The notes beneath the pieces are model-generated. The model ran no database searches. It was not told the DNA's origin and saw nothing but the letters and a program-made list of their open reading frames with translations. The position numbers and the translations under genes were made by a program. From an uncultured Bacteroidota bacterium (lineage in GTDB: Bacteria; Bacteroidota; Bacteroidia; Chitinophagales; Saprospiraceae), in NCBI GenBank assembly GCA_903836265.1, contig CAILQK010000068.1, positions 1-42,796 on the forward strand: DNA of 42,796 nucleotides, read 5' to 3'. Below, piece after piece: positions 9,472 through 17,251 of the stretch. Each line of letters starts with the position of its first letter. The first letter of the stretch is position 1.

Positions 9472-9515
9472 ACACACGGCCGTCCGGACTTGATTCGGAT
9501 GGCCGTGTGTATTTG
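9472..9515 (+). terminator. Terminator after the giant secreted protein gene
   Basis: A long inverted repeat: ACACACGGCCGTCCG pairs with CGGATGGCCGTGTGT around the short loop GACTTGATT. The 15-bp stem has one G-U pair. The T-run after it is weak (ATTTGG), so termination efficiency is uncertain. Confidence 0.65.
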
Positions 9516-9554
9516 GCGTCACGACGTGCCATTTCTGACAAACAGATTGAAAAA

Positions 9555-9601
9555 TACTCAAAAATGAGTATTTTTCAGGGAATAATGCTGCGATAGATTT
9601 G
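9555..9601 (+). promoter_or_regulatory. Palindrome-driven promoter of the GT-C gene
   Basis: TACTCAAAAATGAGTA (9555-9570) is a perfect inverted repeat (TACTCA, AAAA, TGAGTA). It is followed by TTTT, a 19-bp spacer and TAGATTTG (9594-9601), matching TAnnTTTG. Fifteen of 16 palindrome bases and the 23-bp distance are the same as upstream of the giant secreted protein gene. Confidence 0.72.
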
Positions 9602-9642
9602 TGTGTTGAAACAGAGTATATATGCACAACCAGATACTTCAA

Positions 9643-10917
9643 ATGAAAACAAACAAACTAAAATTCTGGATTGCAGGCATACTGCTGGCTGCAGGGCTTT
9701 TTACACTGTCAGTCAGATCCAATAAATCTCCACAGAATCTGATATGGAGTGATATGGATGGCTACTATGTATATCTTCCTGCAGTGTTTATTCATCAGGG
9801 TTTTGTCAGGGAAGCGGCAAGAGACACCAATTATCTGCAGGTCTGGCCGGGCACTGATAAAATATTTACCAAATACACCTGTGGAGTATCGTTACTGGAG
9901 TCTCCCTTTTTCATTGTGGCACACATCCTGAGTGAACCTTTGGGATTTGCTCCCGACGGACACAGCCTCATCTATTGCTACCTGTTGATGCTATCTGCCA
10001 TTTTCTGTCTCATGGCAGGCAGTGTATTGCTCTGGAGAGTTTGTCGAAAATATTACAGTGACAAGAGCGTCATTCTGGCTATAACATGCCTCTTTTTTGG
10101 CACCAATATGTACTATTATACCATATTTCAGCCAACAATGTCACACATATACAGTTTTTTCATGTACGCCTGTTTGCTGTATCTGACGGAGAAAATCATA
10201 GTGGAACGTACATATAACCGGAGCAATTTTGCGCTGGCGGGGCTAGTTTCCGGACTGGTTATCCTGATTCGCCCTACATCGGCCATTGTACTGTTGTACC
10301 CTGTTTACCGGTTTATCAAAAGTATTGACGATAAACCCGGATGGTTCAGAAAAAATCTGAAATACTGCATTCTGGCCCTGTTGGCAGGTATGATCGTGTT
10401 CATTCCGCAGCTGATATACTGGAAGCATGTGACCGGCGAGTGGTTTATGTGGTCATACGGGGAAGAGTCTTTCAAATACTGGAAAGAGCCCAAACTGTTT
10501 CGTGTATTGTTTGATGCCTGGAATGGCTGGCTGCTGTACAGTCCCGTTGCTGCCATACCCCTGATCGGATTAATACAGGAGAGACACAGGAACAGACACG
10601 GTGAAAGAGCCGTCATTTTCATATTTGCGCTGGCTACCTGGCTTTTTGCCAGTTGGTGGGCCTGGTGGTTTGGTGGGGCATTTGGTCATCGCTGTTATGT
10701 GGAGTACTGCGCATTTCTGGTTTTGCCATTTTCCGGCATTATAGAAAAGGCGGCCCAAAATCGGGTACGAGGTGTTCTTTTTGGAGCACTTTGTGTCGTA
10801 CTGGTATATTACAGCATGGGCCTGACATACAATTATCGTGCACCCTGGGATGGCCCGGACTGGACGTATGAAAAAGTTGCCGGGGAGATAGAGAGACTTG
10901 TTCACTTTCAGTTTTGA
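9643..10917 (+). CDS. GT-C-type polytopic membrane glycosyltransferase-like protein
   Basis: About 424 residues from the ATG at 9643; the ATG at 9622 would lie only some 15 nt after the predicted transcription start. The protein has roughly ten hydrophobic segments. After the first one comes IWSDMDGYYVYLPA, the acidic loop typical of GT-C enzymes that take sugars from polyprenyl-phosphate donors in the inner membrane. Other segments include LVSGLVILIRPTSAIVLLYP and the Trp-rich LFASWWAWWFGGAFG. The family is assigned from overall pattern; the exact CAZy family and acceptor are unknown. It follows the giant secreted protein and shares its promoter type, so it might glycosylate surface proteins or lipids in the same programme. 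That role is inference. A copy of the hairpin element follows the stop codon. Confidence 0.7.
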   Translation: MKTNKLKFWIAGILLAAGLFTLSVRSNKSPQNLIWSDMDGYYVYLPAVFIHQGFVREAARDTNYLQVWPGTDKIFTKYTCGVSLLESPFFIVAHILSEPLGFAPDGHSLIYCYLLMLSAIFCLMAGSVLLWRVCRKYYSDKSVILAITCLFFGTNMYYYTIFQPTMSHIYSFFMYACLLYLTEKIIVERTYNRSNFALAGLVSGLVILIRPTSAIVLLYPVYRFIKSIDDKPGWFRKNLKYCILALLAGMIVFIPQLIYWKHVTGEWFMWSYGEESFKYWKEPKLFRVLFDAWNGWLLYSPVAAIPLIGLIQERHRNRHGERAVIFIFALATWLFASWWAWWFGGAFGHRCYVEYCAFLVLPFSGIIEKAAQNRVRGVLFGALCVVLVYYSMGLTYNYRAPWDGPDWTYEKVAGEIERLVHFQF

Positions 10918-10964
10918 CAGGTCTGTAAAACTGCAGGATCAGCAAATTTCAACCATTTGAAACT

Positions 10965-11018
10965 GCCCCGGTGTGATTCAGTCGCGCCGGGTATTTTTTA
11001 TCAATGGCGGTTACAAAT
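10965..11018 (+). repeat. Interspersed hairpin element, copy 2
   Basis: This copy reads CCCGGTGTGA, loop TTCAG, TCGCGCCGGG, then TATTTTTT and the tail GGCGGTTACAAAT. The hairpin can act as the terminator of the glycosyltransferase gene, but the conserved tail beyond the T-run is not explained by termination. The rest of this 272-bp gap (11019-11189) holds only a doubtful 56-codon ORF at 11004-11174. Confidence 0.68.
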
Positions 11019-11189
11019 GGCAGGGTGTTGGCATTAATTGGGAGAGGGGTACCGGGAAAGTTACTTCGGACTTTTCAACAACAAATAACTCAAGAGCTGG
11101 CCGATTGCATTCTCCCTGATTTGTTGCCATGGCCAGGAGGCAGAACAATATTTGAACCAAACAATTTTTGTTAAATTAAAAAATTTCGA

Positions 11190-11834
11190 ATGAGAATCTT
11201 CATTTTGATTTTGACTTTTTCAGTGCTATTTCAGCAGCACGTTGACTGTCAGCTGGTCGGTGTAAGACCAAATGCAGGTGGCAGTTTTGCGAATATGGAA
11301 TCTCTGGATTCTCAGGGGGATACCAATACAGGCCTGAATGGCGGTATCGGATTTGATATCGCTCTGACACAGTCACCAAACTATCCGTTGAGAGTAAGTC
11401 CGGAAATCTTTATCAAACAAAAAGGCTCAAATAATTTCGTCAATTCCAACAACTTTACCGGATTCCAGGGTATTGACCTGACATATGTGGGGTTATACAT
11501 GCCATTTACACTGGCGGTTGGGCCAGACAACGGAAGTACATTGTTTCAAGGCATTATGATTCAAGTGAACGCATTCATGGATTACGCATTCGGAACAACT
11601 GCTATAGCGTCCGATGGAGCACCAATCGCAGACCCATTTGGTAAAAGAACTGAAAAAGTTGATTTCGGCTTTGGCGCAAACATTCAGTTCCACAGTAGCC
11701 AATTGGGTGGAATTGTACTGGGATATAATTGGGGGCTTCATAATATCAACTTTGTTGACAATGTGTCGCGCGAGATTTATGCAAAAAACAGAGGGTTCTT
11801 CGTAAATGCTACATATTCAATCAATACCCAATAA
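11190..11834 (+). CDS. Secreted outer-membrane beta-barrel-like protein
   Basis: A 214-residue protein with an N-terminal signal peptide (MRIFILILTFSVLFQQHVDC, cleavage near the Cys-Gln). The mature part alternates hydrophobic and polar residues in short glycine-rich strands (GGIGFDIALTQSPNYPLRVS, DLTYVGLYMPFTLAVG, FGFGANIQFHSSQLGGIVLG) and ends in an aromatic strand (FFVNATYSINTQ). This is typical of small outer-membrane barrels loosely related to PorT/OMP_b-brl. No binding motif was recognised. The upstream region is AT-rich with only approximate TAnnTTTG matches. It appears to be transcribed alone. Confidence 0.7.
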   Translation: MRIFILILTFSVLFQQHVDCQLVGVRPNAGGSFANMESLDSQGDTNTGLNGGIGFDIALTQSPNYPLRVSPEIFIKQKGSNNFVNSNNFTGFQGIDLTYVGLYMPFTLAVGPDNGSTLFQGIMIQVNAFMDYAFGTTAIASDGAPIADPFGKRTEKVDFGFGANIQFHSSQLGGIVLGYNWGLHNINFVDNVSREIYAKNRGFFVNATYSINTQ

Positions 11835-12076
11835 TCAGTAATCAGACACGTCTAATTATTACCAGAAGGGGTAATACCCCCAAAACACCAAATGAGAACA
11901 GTTCAATCCGGCAACAAAGGAAGAGAAGATACAGATCGTGGTGAGGTATGACACCATGGAAGCAACTCAAAACAAACAGTAATTCACCACCGGTAAAAGT
12001 ACAAAGACATGTATCAGCGGGGAGCGTGGGTGTTGGTGGAATGGCCTGCCGCCTTTTTTTTCTGACGAGACTGCAA

Positions 12077-12587
12077 TCAAAACGCCACCTCCTCATAACC
12101 CACCTCCCAATATCGCTCTGCCAGCAGCTCTCTCTCCCTGAAATCTGCAGGGGTGTATCGGATTTCGCGGGAAAGCAATGGTACCAGTCCTGTAGCCTGC
12201 TTGTCGCCGTCGTGTGAAGTGGCAAATTTTGAAGTGCCTGTGTCTCTGACGAGTTGTTCAAGTGCGGAAATACCCGCCATTATCTTGCCCCCAAGGAAGA
12301 ACGGCAGACGGAGGTAATTCGCAGAAGCCAGCAAAAGGGTAACCGGGGGAAGTTTGTGGAGTTCAGTCAGCTGACGGGTGTTGAAACTATACCCGTGCGG
12401 AGCCAGAAAAATCGTCTGGTGATCATCGTACAGGGCATATGCGTCAAAGAACGGGGGCATCAGGGCTGTTGAACCAGCCAAAATAATCAACCTCACTGCC
12501 TGTGAGCCATGGATCCACCAGGAAAGTCGTGCCGCTTAGCGTAATTGCCCAACTGTTATCTTTGTTCAGTCGCTGAATAGTTGCCAT
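12077..12587 (-). pseudogene. Metallo-beta-lactamase-fold hydrolase remnant, frameshifted and internally deleted
   Basis: On the minus strand an ATG at 12587 starts MATIQRLNKDNSWAITLSGT and continues FLVDPWLTGSEVDYFGWFN, the start of an MBL-fold (UlaG-like) hydrolase, before a stop at 12444. A second frame (track ORF 12077-12496) supplies the C-terminal half: FLAPHGYSF, LPPVTLLLAS, LRLPFFLGGKIMAG and ATSHDGDKQATGLV. The central segment with the metal-binding SHPHSDHC-type motif, about 60-70 residues, is missing from both frames. The gene is therefore dead through deletion plus frameshift. The first 19 bases of its coding sequence recur at 14019-14037. The flanking gap 11835-12076 shows nothing else convincing. 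Confidence 0.78.
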
Positions 12588-12683
12588 TTGCAATTTTTTA
12601 ACCACAAAAGTAACAAATCAGGCTGGTCATCAAACCGCCCCCCGGAAGGGAAATTAAACTTACAGTTTCAAAACAAAATTGAT

Positions 12684-14000
12684 ATGGTTATTTCAAGAAT
12701 TCAACTGCTGCCTTTCCTGAAGTTATTGTTTTTGTTTGCCTCAGGATGCTCAATGGCTGTCAAATCTGAACAAATACCGTCGAACATCCAGGCTCCTCAG
12801 TGGGGGCAACTCCAGCCAGGCGAATACGCCGTGGGATACAGGGACACTGTTTTGTTCAAATCAGACGAAAACTTCTCCTATTTCACCTTCAACGGTCCCA
12901 AACCTTTCTATGTGAGCATCTGGTACCCTGCCGAAGAAAAGCAGAATAAGCCATTCATGAAAATGGAGGATTATCTGAATTACCCGAAAAATGAAAGATA
13001 CACACAACTTTACGATTCCCTGACAGCTGCTTTTCACTCCGTAAATCTGCAATACGGAGTCAGAATCAACCTTGCCAATGGAGATGACCGTTTCGCCGAG
13101 GATTCAGTTCAATTGTTGTACAGGGATATTCTGCAAACACAAACCGCTGCACAACGCAACATTACCCCTTTTAACAAGTCTTTCCCGTGTATTTTATATC
13201 ATCATGGTGCTCAAAGTATTCCTTTTGACAACAATGTTTTTTGCGAATACATGGCCAGCAGAGGGTTTATAGTGGTATCTTCTTCTTACAACCTTCCAAG
13301 TCAGTGGACTGGTGGTCTGAAAGTGTCCACTGATGAGCAATTCAACGATGTTACTGATATTGACTTCATTCTTGCGTTTGCCGGAAATATGAGTGGCGTG
13401 GACAAAAGCAGAATAGTTGCAACAGGTCACAGCTGGGGCGCCCAGGCGCTGCTGCGGCACGACAATGAACGTTCCGGCAAACTTTTCAAATGCATTGTTT
13501 CATTGCATACCACGCTGGAAGACGTACCCATTGAGTATGCCAGAGAGGGGTGGCCCGAATTTTCATATTTGTTCGATAATCAGTGTACCCAAAGCACAAC
13601 ACCATCTTTTCTTCTGGCGCCATATACAAAGTTTACTGTTGAAGAGCAGGATACACTTCCGGGCGGTGAGACAAGAACCGGCAAAAAAACTGTATCAAGA
13701 AAACCCGGGTTCATTCCTTTCAGAAACAATATGACGACTCCGTACCGGTTTATAACTGTGAATTATCCCGTCAAGCACGATGGCTTCATCACCTGCGGTA
13801 ATCTGCGCTTCCCCTTTTGTGAAAAGTATAATCTGAAAGACAAGGAAGAAATCAAATTGCAACAAAAATGGTATGAGTATATTGTGGAACTGACATACAA
13901 GGTGCTTTCATCTTGCACTTCGAATAAAGAAATACCCTCGTCTGCAATGGATGATGACCGGTTTTCATGGGAACTGTTTAATGTTGCAGAAAGAAAATGA
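12684..14000 (+). CDS. Lipoprotein alpha/beta-hydrolase, PAF-acetylhydrolase-like
   Basis: The ORF opens at 12588, but the ATG at 12684 begins MVISRIQLLPFLKLLFLFAS followed by GC, a plausible lipoprotein signal (lipobox ASGC), giving 438 residues. The nucleophile elbow is GHSWG (within IVATGHSWGAQALLRHD). An earlier oxyanion-type segment is CILYHHGAQSIPFDNNVFCE, and a late VKHDGFITCGN can supply the catalytic His. The layout resembles dienelactone-hydrolase/PAF-acetylhydrolase-type esterases with an N-terminal extension (VSIWYPAEE is characteristic). It probably acts in the periplasm or at the outer membrane on an ester substrate that cannot be named. The gene is bracketed by two remnants of one MBL-fold gene, so it may have arrived by recombination or insertion next to them. 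Confidence 0.78.
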   Translation: MVISRIQLLPFLKLLFLFASGCSMAVKSEQIPSNIQAPQWGQLQPGEYAVGYRDTVLFKSDENFSYFTFNGPKPFYVSIWYPAEEKQNKPFMKMEDYLNYPKNERYTQLYDSLTAAFHSVNLQYGVRINLANGDDRFAEDSVQLLYRDILQTQTAAQRNITPFNKSFPCILYHHGAQSIPFDNNVFCEYMASRGFIVVSSSYNLPSQWTGGLKVSTDEQFNDVTDIDFILAFAGNMSGVDKSRIVATGHSWGAQALLRHDNERSGKLFKCIVSLHTTLEDVPIEYAREGWPEFSYLFDNQCTQSTTPSFLLAPYTKFTVEEQDTLPGGETRTGKKTVSRKPGFIPFRNNMTTPYRFITVNYPVKHDGFITCGNLRFPFCEKYNLKDKEEIKLQQKWYEYIVELTYKVLSSCTSNKEIPSSAMDDDRFSWELFNVAERK

Positions 14001-14018
14001 AGTCTGATGTACTGTATG

Positions 14019-14074
14019 GTCGCTGAATAGTTGCCATCCGATATTTTCTTGCCGACAAATGTAACAAATTCAGA
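14019..14074 (-). pseudogene. Duplicated 5' end of the MBL-fold gene
   Basis: Nineteen bases (14019-14037) are identical to the start of the MBL-fold remnant at 12569-12587; read on the minus strand they are ATGGCAACTATTCAGCGAC, encoding MATIQR. The adjoining leader is also similar, with shared ATTTGTTAC and TTTGT stretches. After codon 6 the similarity ends abruptly, so this is the leader and start of a second copy whose body is gone. Confidence 0.65.
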
Positions 14075-14106
14075 CAGGCAGCTACTAACTGGCAAACAAT
14101 ATTCAG

Positions 14107-14379
14107 ATGAACAAGCGTCTACAGTCCACCTTCTACATCTTCATGACATGCCTCGCGGTATTTCAGTATATCATTAACGGTGATATGATGCAGTGCCTTG
14201 CGAACCTCGGCATTGCCTTTATTTTCGATCCTTTCGACAGCAAAATCGCATGGAAAGATAGAAAAGTATGGCAAAAATCAGTACTGATTATTCACGTTGG
14301 ATTGGTCATTGTACTGTTCTTTGCAGCCAACATGCCGGATATTTTCCGGGGAATTTCTGATGGCTGGAACGGACGCTGA
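14107..14379 (+). CDS. Small two-TM membrane protein upstream of the sigma factor
   Basis: A 90-residue protein with two hydrophobic segments (STFYIFMTCLAVFQYIIN and VLIIHVGLVIVLFFAANM) separated by a charged region (FDPFDSKIAWKDRKVWQK). I do not recognise the family. Its 3' end overlaps the predicted start of the sigma-factor gene by 20 bp, which suggests translational coupling and that it belongs to the same operon. No promoter could be read with confidence in the 107 bp upstream, part of which is the MBL remnant. Confidence 0.6.
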   Translation: MNKRLQSTFYIFMTCLAVFQYIINGDMMQCLANLGIAFIFDPFDSKIAWKDRKVWQKSVLIIHVGLVIVLFFAANMPDIFRGISDGWNGR

Positions 14380-14893
14380 ACAAACTTCTTCAACTCATAA
14401 CTATCCGGACAAGGATACGGAAAATGAGTTTCTGCTGCTGCTGAACAGGCATCGCGGCATAGTTCATCGCCTCGCACGCGTGTACGAGCCTGATGCGCAT
14501 GCACGGGCCGATCTCGTTCAGGAAATGATCCTTCAGCTCTGGCGGGCATACAACTCTTTCCGGAGCGACAGTCAGTTCTCTACCTGGATGTACAGGGTGT
14601 GCCTGAATACGGCCCTGACTTTCATCAGAAAGGAAAAATCCCGTGGCAGGATTTTCCTGAATGAATATGTACATGGCTTGCCCGAGGAAGCGCCTGACCA
14701 CAACAATGAGCAGATTGAAATGCTGTACAATGCCATTTATACCCTGTCTGATGCAGACAAGGGTATGATTTTCCTCTATCTGGAGGGTTTCTCGGGAACA
14801 GAAATTGCCGTCCAGCTGGGAATATCAGAGGTAAATGTCAGGGTAAAACTCAACCGAATCAGGGAGAAAATACGTCAAAAAATATCGATATGA
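14360..14893 (+). CDS. RNA polymerase sigma factor, ECF-type sigma-70 family
   Basis: About 177 residues from the ATG at 14360; the track ORF starts 63 bp earlier but would overlap the upstream gene further and adds unrelated sequence. Region 2 is seen in NEFLLLLNRHRGIVHRLARV, DLVQEMILQLWRAYNSF and FSTWMYRVCLNTALTFIRKE. Region 4 is seen in DADKGMIFLYLEGFSGTEIA followed by VQLGISEVNVRVKLNRIREK. It would direct core RNA polymerase to a small set of promoters. The next gene starts at the ATGA overlap and encodes a membrane protein in the place where an anti-sigma factor is expected. Confidence 0.9.
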   Translation: MAGTDAEQTSSTHNYPDKDTENEFLLLLNRHRGIVHRLARVYEPDAHARADLVQEMILQLWRAYNSFRSDSQFSTWMYRVCLNTALTFIRKEKSRGRIFLNEYVHGLPEEAPDHNNEQIEMLYNAIYTLSDADKGMIFLYLEGFSGTEIAVQLGISEVNVRVKLNRIREKIRQKISI

Positions 14894-15495
14894 ACGAAGA
14901 TAAAGACCAACTGCGTGAAATCTGGAACAATGGACAGTCAACAGAATCCGGGTTCAGTTCCGATGCCCTGCACCGGAAAGGTGCCATGAGCAGTATTGAA
15001 AGAATTCGCAGCAATATGCGAATGGAGTTTTACGCCCTGCTGGTTTCGTTCCTGGTTGCGGGATTTGTTCTGTGTATGTATCCGCCCCGACCAGCGTTGG
15101 CCTCTGGTATATGGATGATGATGGCGCTTCTGCTTGCCTCAACGTCATACTTTGTTTTCAGGGTAATGCGTTTTTATAACCGGTCTCAGGGTATGGAATT
15201 CAATACCCGCGAAAGTCTCACCTGGTTTGTCTATGAGATCAGGCTCTTGCTGGAAATGTACAGATCCTACGCCATTACCGGTATTTTCGGAGGCTTTTTT
15301 ATCGGACTTCTTCACGGGATACAGGAAAACACGGTAGGAACAGGAGAAATTGAATCTGCAAGTCCAACGCAGGTGTTTTCCCGGGCGCTGGTGGTGATTC
15401 TGTTTACCTGCTTTTTGGTGGAACTGTGGTTATACTGGTTTTACGGACGGCACGTCAGAAAAATAGAGCGAATACTGGCAGACCTTGGCCATTGA
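14890..15495 (+). CDS. Four-TM membrane protein coupled to the sigma factor, candidate anti-sigma
   Basis: A 201-residue protein whose start codon overlaps the sigma-factor stop (ATGA). A soluble N-terminus of about 47 residues (MNEDKDQLREIWNNGQ) precedes four hydrophobic segments: FYALLVSFLVAGFVLCMY, GIWMMMALLLASTSYFVF, AITGIFGGFFIGLLHGI and ALVVILFTCFLVELWLYWFY. Between TM2 and TM3 is a charged loop. It lacks a recognisable zinc-binding anti-sigma motif (HxxxCxxC). Position and coupling argue for control of the sigma factor, but this is inference from context. Confidence 0.7.
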   Translation: MNEDKDQLREIWNNGQSTESGFSSDALHRKGAMSSIERIRSNMRMEFYALLVSFLVAGFVLCMYPPRPALASGIWMMMALLLASTSYFVFRVMRFYNRSQGMEFNTRESLTWFVYEIRLLLEMYRSYAITGIFGGFFIGLLHGIQENTVGTGEIESASPTQVFSRALVVILFTCFLVELWLYWFYGRHVRKIERILADLGH

Positions 15496-15531
15496 TGGTT
15501 ATTTCGTTCCGACTGTAAATCAGTTCATCCA

Positions 15532-15818
15532 TCAAACCAGTTCGCTCCATAACGGCATTTGCTTCCAGCCTGCCACTACACCCTGCGTGCGAAGCTGGAA
15601 GCTGTCGCTACCATAAATAATATGCCCAAGTACTGATGGATTGCCGGAAATCCAGTTGAAATAGTCAATATTTTTGAAGAAGTCCTGCTGTATGGTTCGC
15701 CCTGATTTAATTTCGACCGGAATGATTTTGCCGCCTTCTTCCAGAAGCAAATCTATTTCGTTACCAGTGTTATCGCGCCAGTAATAACACTGCGGACGGA
15801 TACCTGAATGCCGGAGAG
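15532..15818 (-). pseudogene. Remnant of an AAA ATPase with DUF4143 C-terminal domain
   Basis: On the minus strand, reading from about 15818, codons give HSGIRPQCYYWRDNTGNEID, then LLLEEGGKIIPVEIKSG and an ending typical of DUF4143 ATPases (FFKNIDYFNWISGN, GVVAGWKQMPLWSEL). Only about 95 residues remain of a protein normally near 400. The N-terminal AAA domain is absent and an in-frame stop lies just upstream. The EID and VEIKSG spacing fits the PD-(D/E)XK-like core of that domain. The rest of the 442-bp gap 15496-15937 shows no other gene. Confidence 0.72.
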
Positions 15819-15937
15819 AATATCATGCTATCTTACCAGCCTTGAAGGCAAAAGTTGTCTGTCTGCAACTTATGCCTTACTTTTATGCCACAATTGATGT
15901 TTGCCGTATTCCGGAACATCAAAAATGACCCTGCATA

Positions 15938-17173
15938 ATGCGATTCGAAGATTACCGCCTGGCTACCGAAATCAAAAGAAATCTGGAAGCAATGGGATTC
16001 CGGCGACCCACAGACATACAGTTCAAATCCATACCGCCTATTCTTCGAAGGGAAGATGTGCTGGCTATTGCCCAGACAGGAACCGGCAAAACTGCAGCTT
16101 TTGTCATTCCCGTCGTCCAGGTGTTGCATGAACGCAAAAAATCGGCACGAACCGAGGGCATCAAGTGTATAGTGATGGTACCCACCCGCGAGCTGGCTCT
16201 CCAGATCACCGAGGTGTTCCTCGAAATAGGCAAACACACGCGCGTGAAAACATTGTGTGTGTTCGGGGGCGTGGAGCAGGCTCCACAAATCGCCCGGCTG
16301 GAAAAAGGAATAGATGTACTCATCGCCACGCCGGGACGAATGTTCGACCTGGCAAGTCAGGGCTATATCAAACTGGACCATGTGGAGATACTCGCGGTGG
16401 ATGAAGCCGACCACATGCTCAAACTCGGTTTCCTCAAGGACATACGCGATCTGATCAGGTTCCTGCCCGGAAAACGGCAAACCCTCTTTTTTTCGGCCAC
16501 CATTAATGAGGAAATCAAGAAGCTGGCCTACTCGCTCGTCAACAGCCGTGCTATCCGGATTCATATTTCTCCGAAAGATCCGGTAGCCAAAAATATTCAG
16601 CACGCAGTCGCTTTTGTGGAAATGGACGACAAGCGGTTCTTCCTCGAACGATTTGTGCGTGAAAATCCCGATATCAAAATTCTCGTTTTCGTGCGCACCA
16701 AAGTGCGGGCAGAGCGGGTTTGCAAGGCCATGGAACGGGTGGGTATCGAATCTCAGACCATCCACGGCGACAAAGAGCAACAGGAACGACAAAATGTGCT
16801 GGAACTCTTTCGCCAGGGAACGCTGAAGCTGCTCATCGCAACAGATGTGAGCGCCCGCGGTATTGATATCGCCAATGTAGATTATGTCATCAACTACGAC
16901 CTGCCCGATATAGCCGAAAACTATGTACACCGCGTGGGCCGTACCGGCAGGGGCGATAAAAAAGGGCAGGCCCTCAGTTTCTGCGCGGAGGAAGAGAAAG
17001 CAATGCTGACCGAAATCGAACAGTTCCTGAACAGACGTATCGCTGTTCTGGAAATTGACAGGAACGAGTACAGGGAAACCATCCGGATGACCGAAGATGT
17101 ACCCGACAAATGGAAGGATATCATGGCCGAGATTGAAGAGGCCGAAAAATGGAAAAAAGGCAAAAGGAAATAG
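15938..17173 (+). CDS. DEAD-box ATP-dependent RNA helicase
   Basis: 411 residues with all helicase motifs: Q motif (GFRRPTDIQFKSIP), Walker A/motif I (AQTGTGKTAA), Ia (PTRELALQ), Ib (ATPGR), II (VDEADHML), III (SATI), IV (ILVFVRTKVRAE), V (ATDVSARGID) and VI (HRVGRTGR). It unwinds RNA duplexes in ribosome assembly or mRNA turnover. The short C-terminal tail ends EEAEKWKKGKRK, a basic extension like that of the RhlE group. The 365-residue antisense ORF across this gene is an artefact. Confidence 0.95.
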   Translation: MRFEDYRLATEIKRNLEAMGFRRPTDIQFKSIPPILRREDVLAIAQTGTGKTAAFVIPVVQVLHERKKSARTEGIKCIVMVPTRELALQITEVFLEIGKHTRVKTLCVFGGVEQAPQIARLEKGIDVLIATPGRMFDLASQGYIKLDHVEILAVDEADHMLKLGFLKDIRDLIRFLPGKRQTLFFSATINEEIKKLAYSLVNSRAIRIHISPKDPVAKNIQHAVAFVEMDDKRFFLERFVRENPDIKILVFVRTKVRAERVCKAMERVGIESQTIHGDKEQQERQNVLELFRQGTLKLLIATDVSARGIDIANVDYVINYDLPDIAENYVHRVGRTGRGDKKGQALSFCAEEEKAMLTEIEQFLNRRIAVLEIDRNEYRETIRMTEDVPDKWKDIMAEIEEAEKWKKGKRK

Positions 17174-17204
17174 CCGGACGACGCTGTCATATCATAAATC
17201 CACG

Positions 17205-17212
17205 TATTTTTG
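17205..17212 (+). promoter_or_regulatory. TAnnTTTG -7 box upstream of msrB
   Basis: TATTTTTG lies 39 bp before the msrB start, a normal distance for a Bacteroidota promoter. No good -33 TTTG is seen at the usual spacing, so this is a partial match. Confidence 0.4.
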
Positions 17213-17251
17213 AGCGATCTGTAACTGAACACTGAAAATCTGACTCTCTGA

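Noticed and set aside
11000-11014. 15-base match ATCAATGGCGGTTAC between hairpin copy 2 and the four FISUMP modules
   Set aside because: Copy 1 of the element lacks the ATCAAT part, so the extended match is probably chance.
11004-11174. Unlisted 56-codon ORF (starting MAVTNGRVLALIG) after the hairpin element
   Set aside because: Its start lies within the repeated element tail, no family is recognised, and there is no promoter or conservation to support it.
11858-11875. Inverted repeat ATTACC/GGTAAT after the beta-barrel gene
   Set aside because: Only a 6-bp stem with no T-run; too weak to call a terminator.
15833-16930. 365-residue minus-strand ORF across the helicase gene
   Set aside because: The plus strand encodes a complete DEAD-box helicase with all motifs; the antisense frame is merely open and shows no domain.
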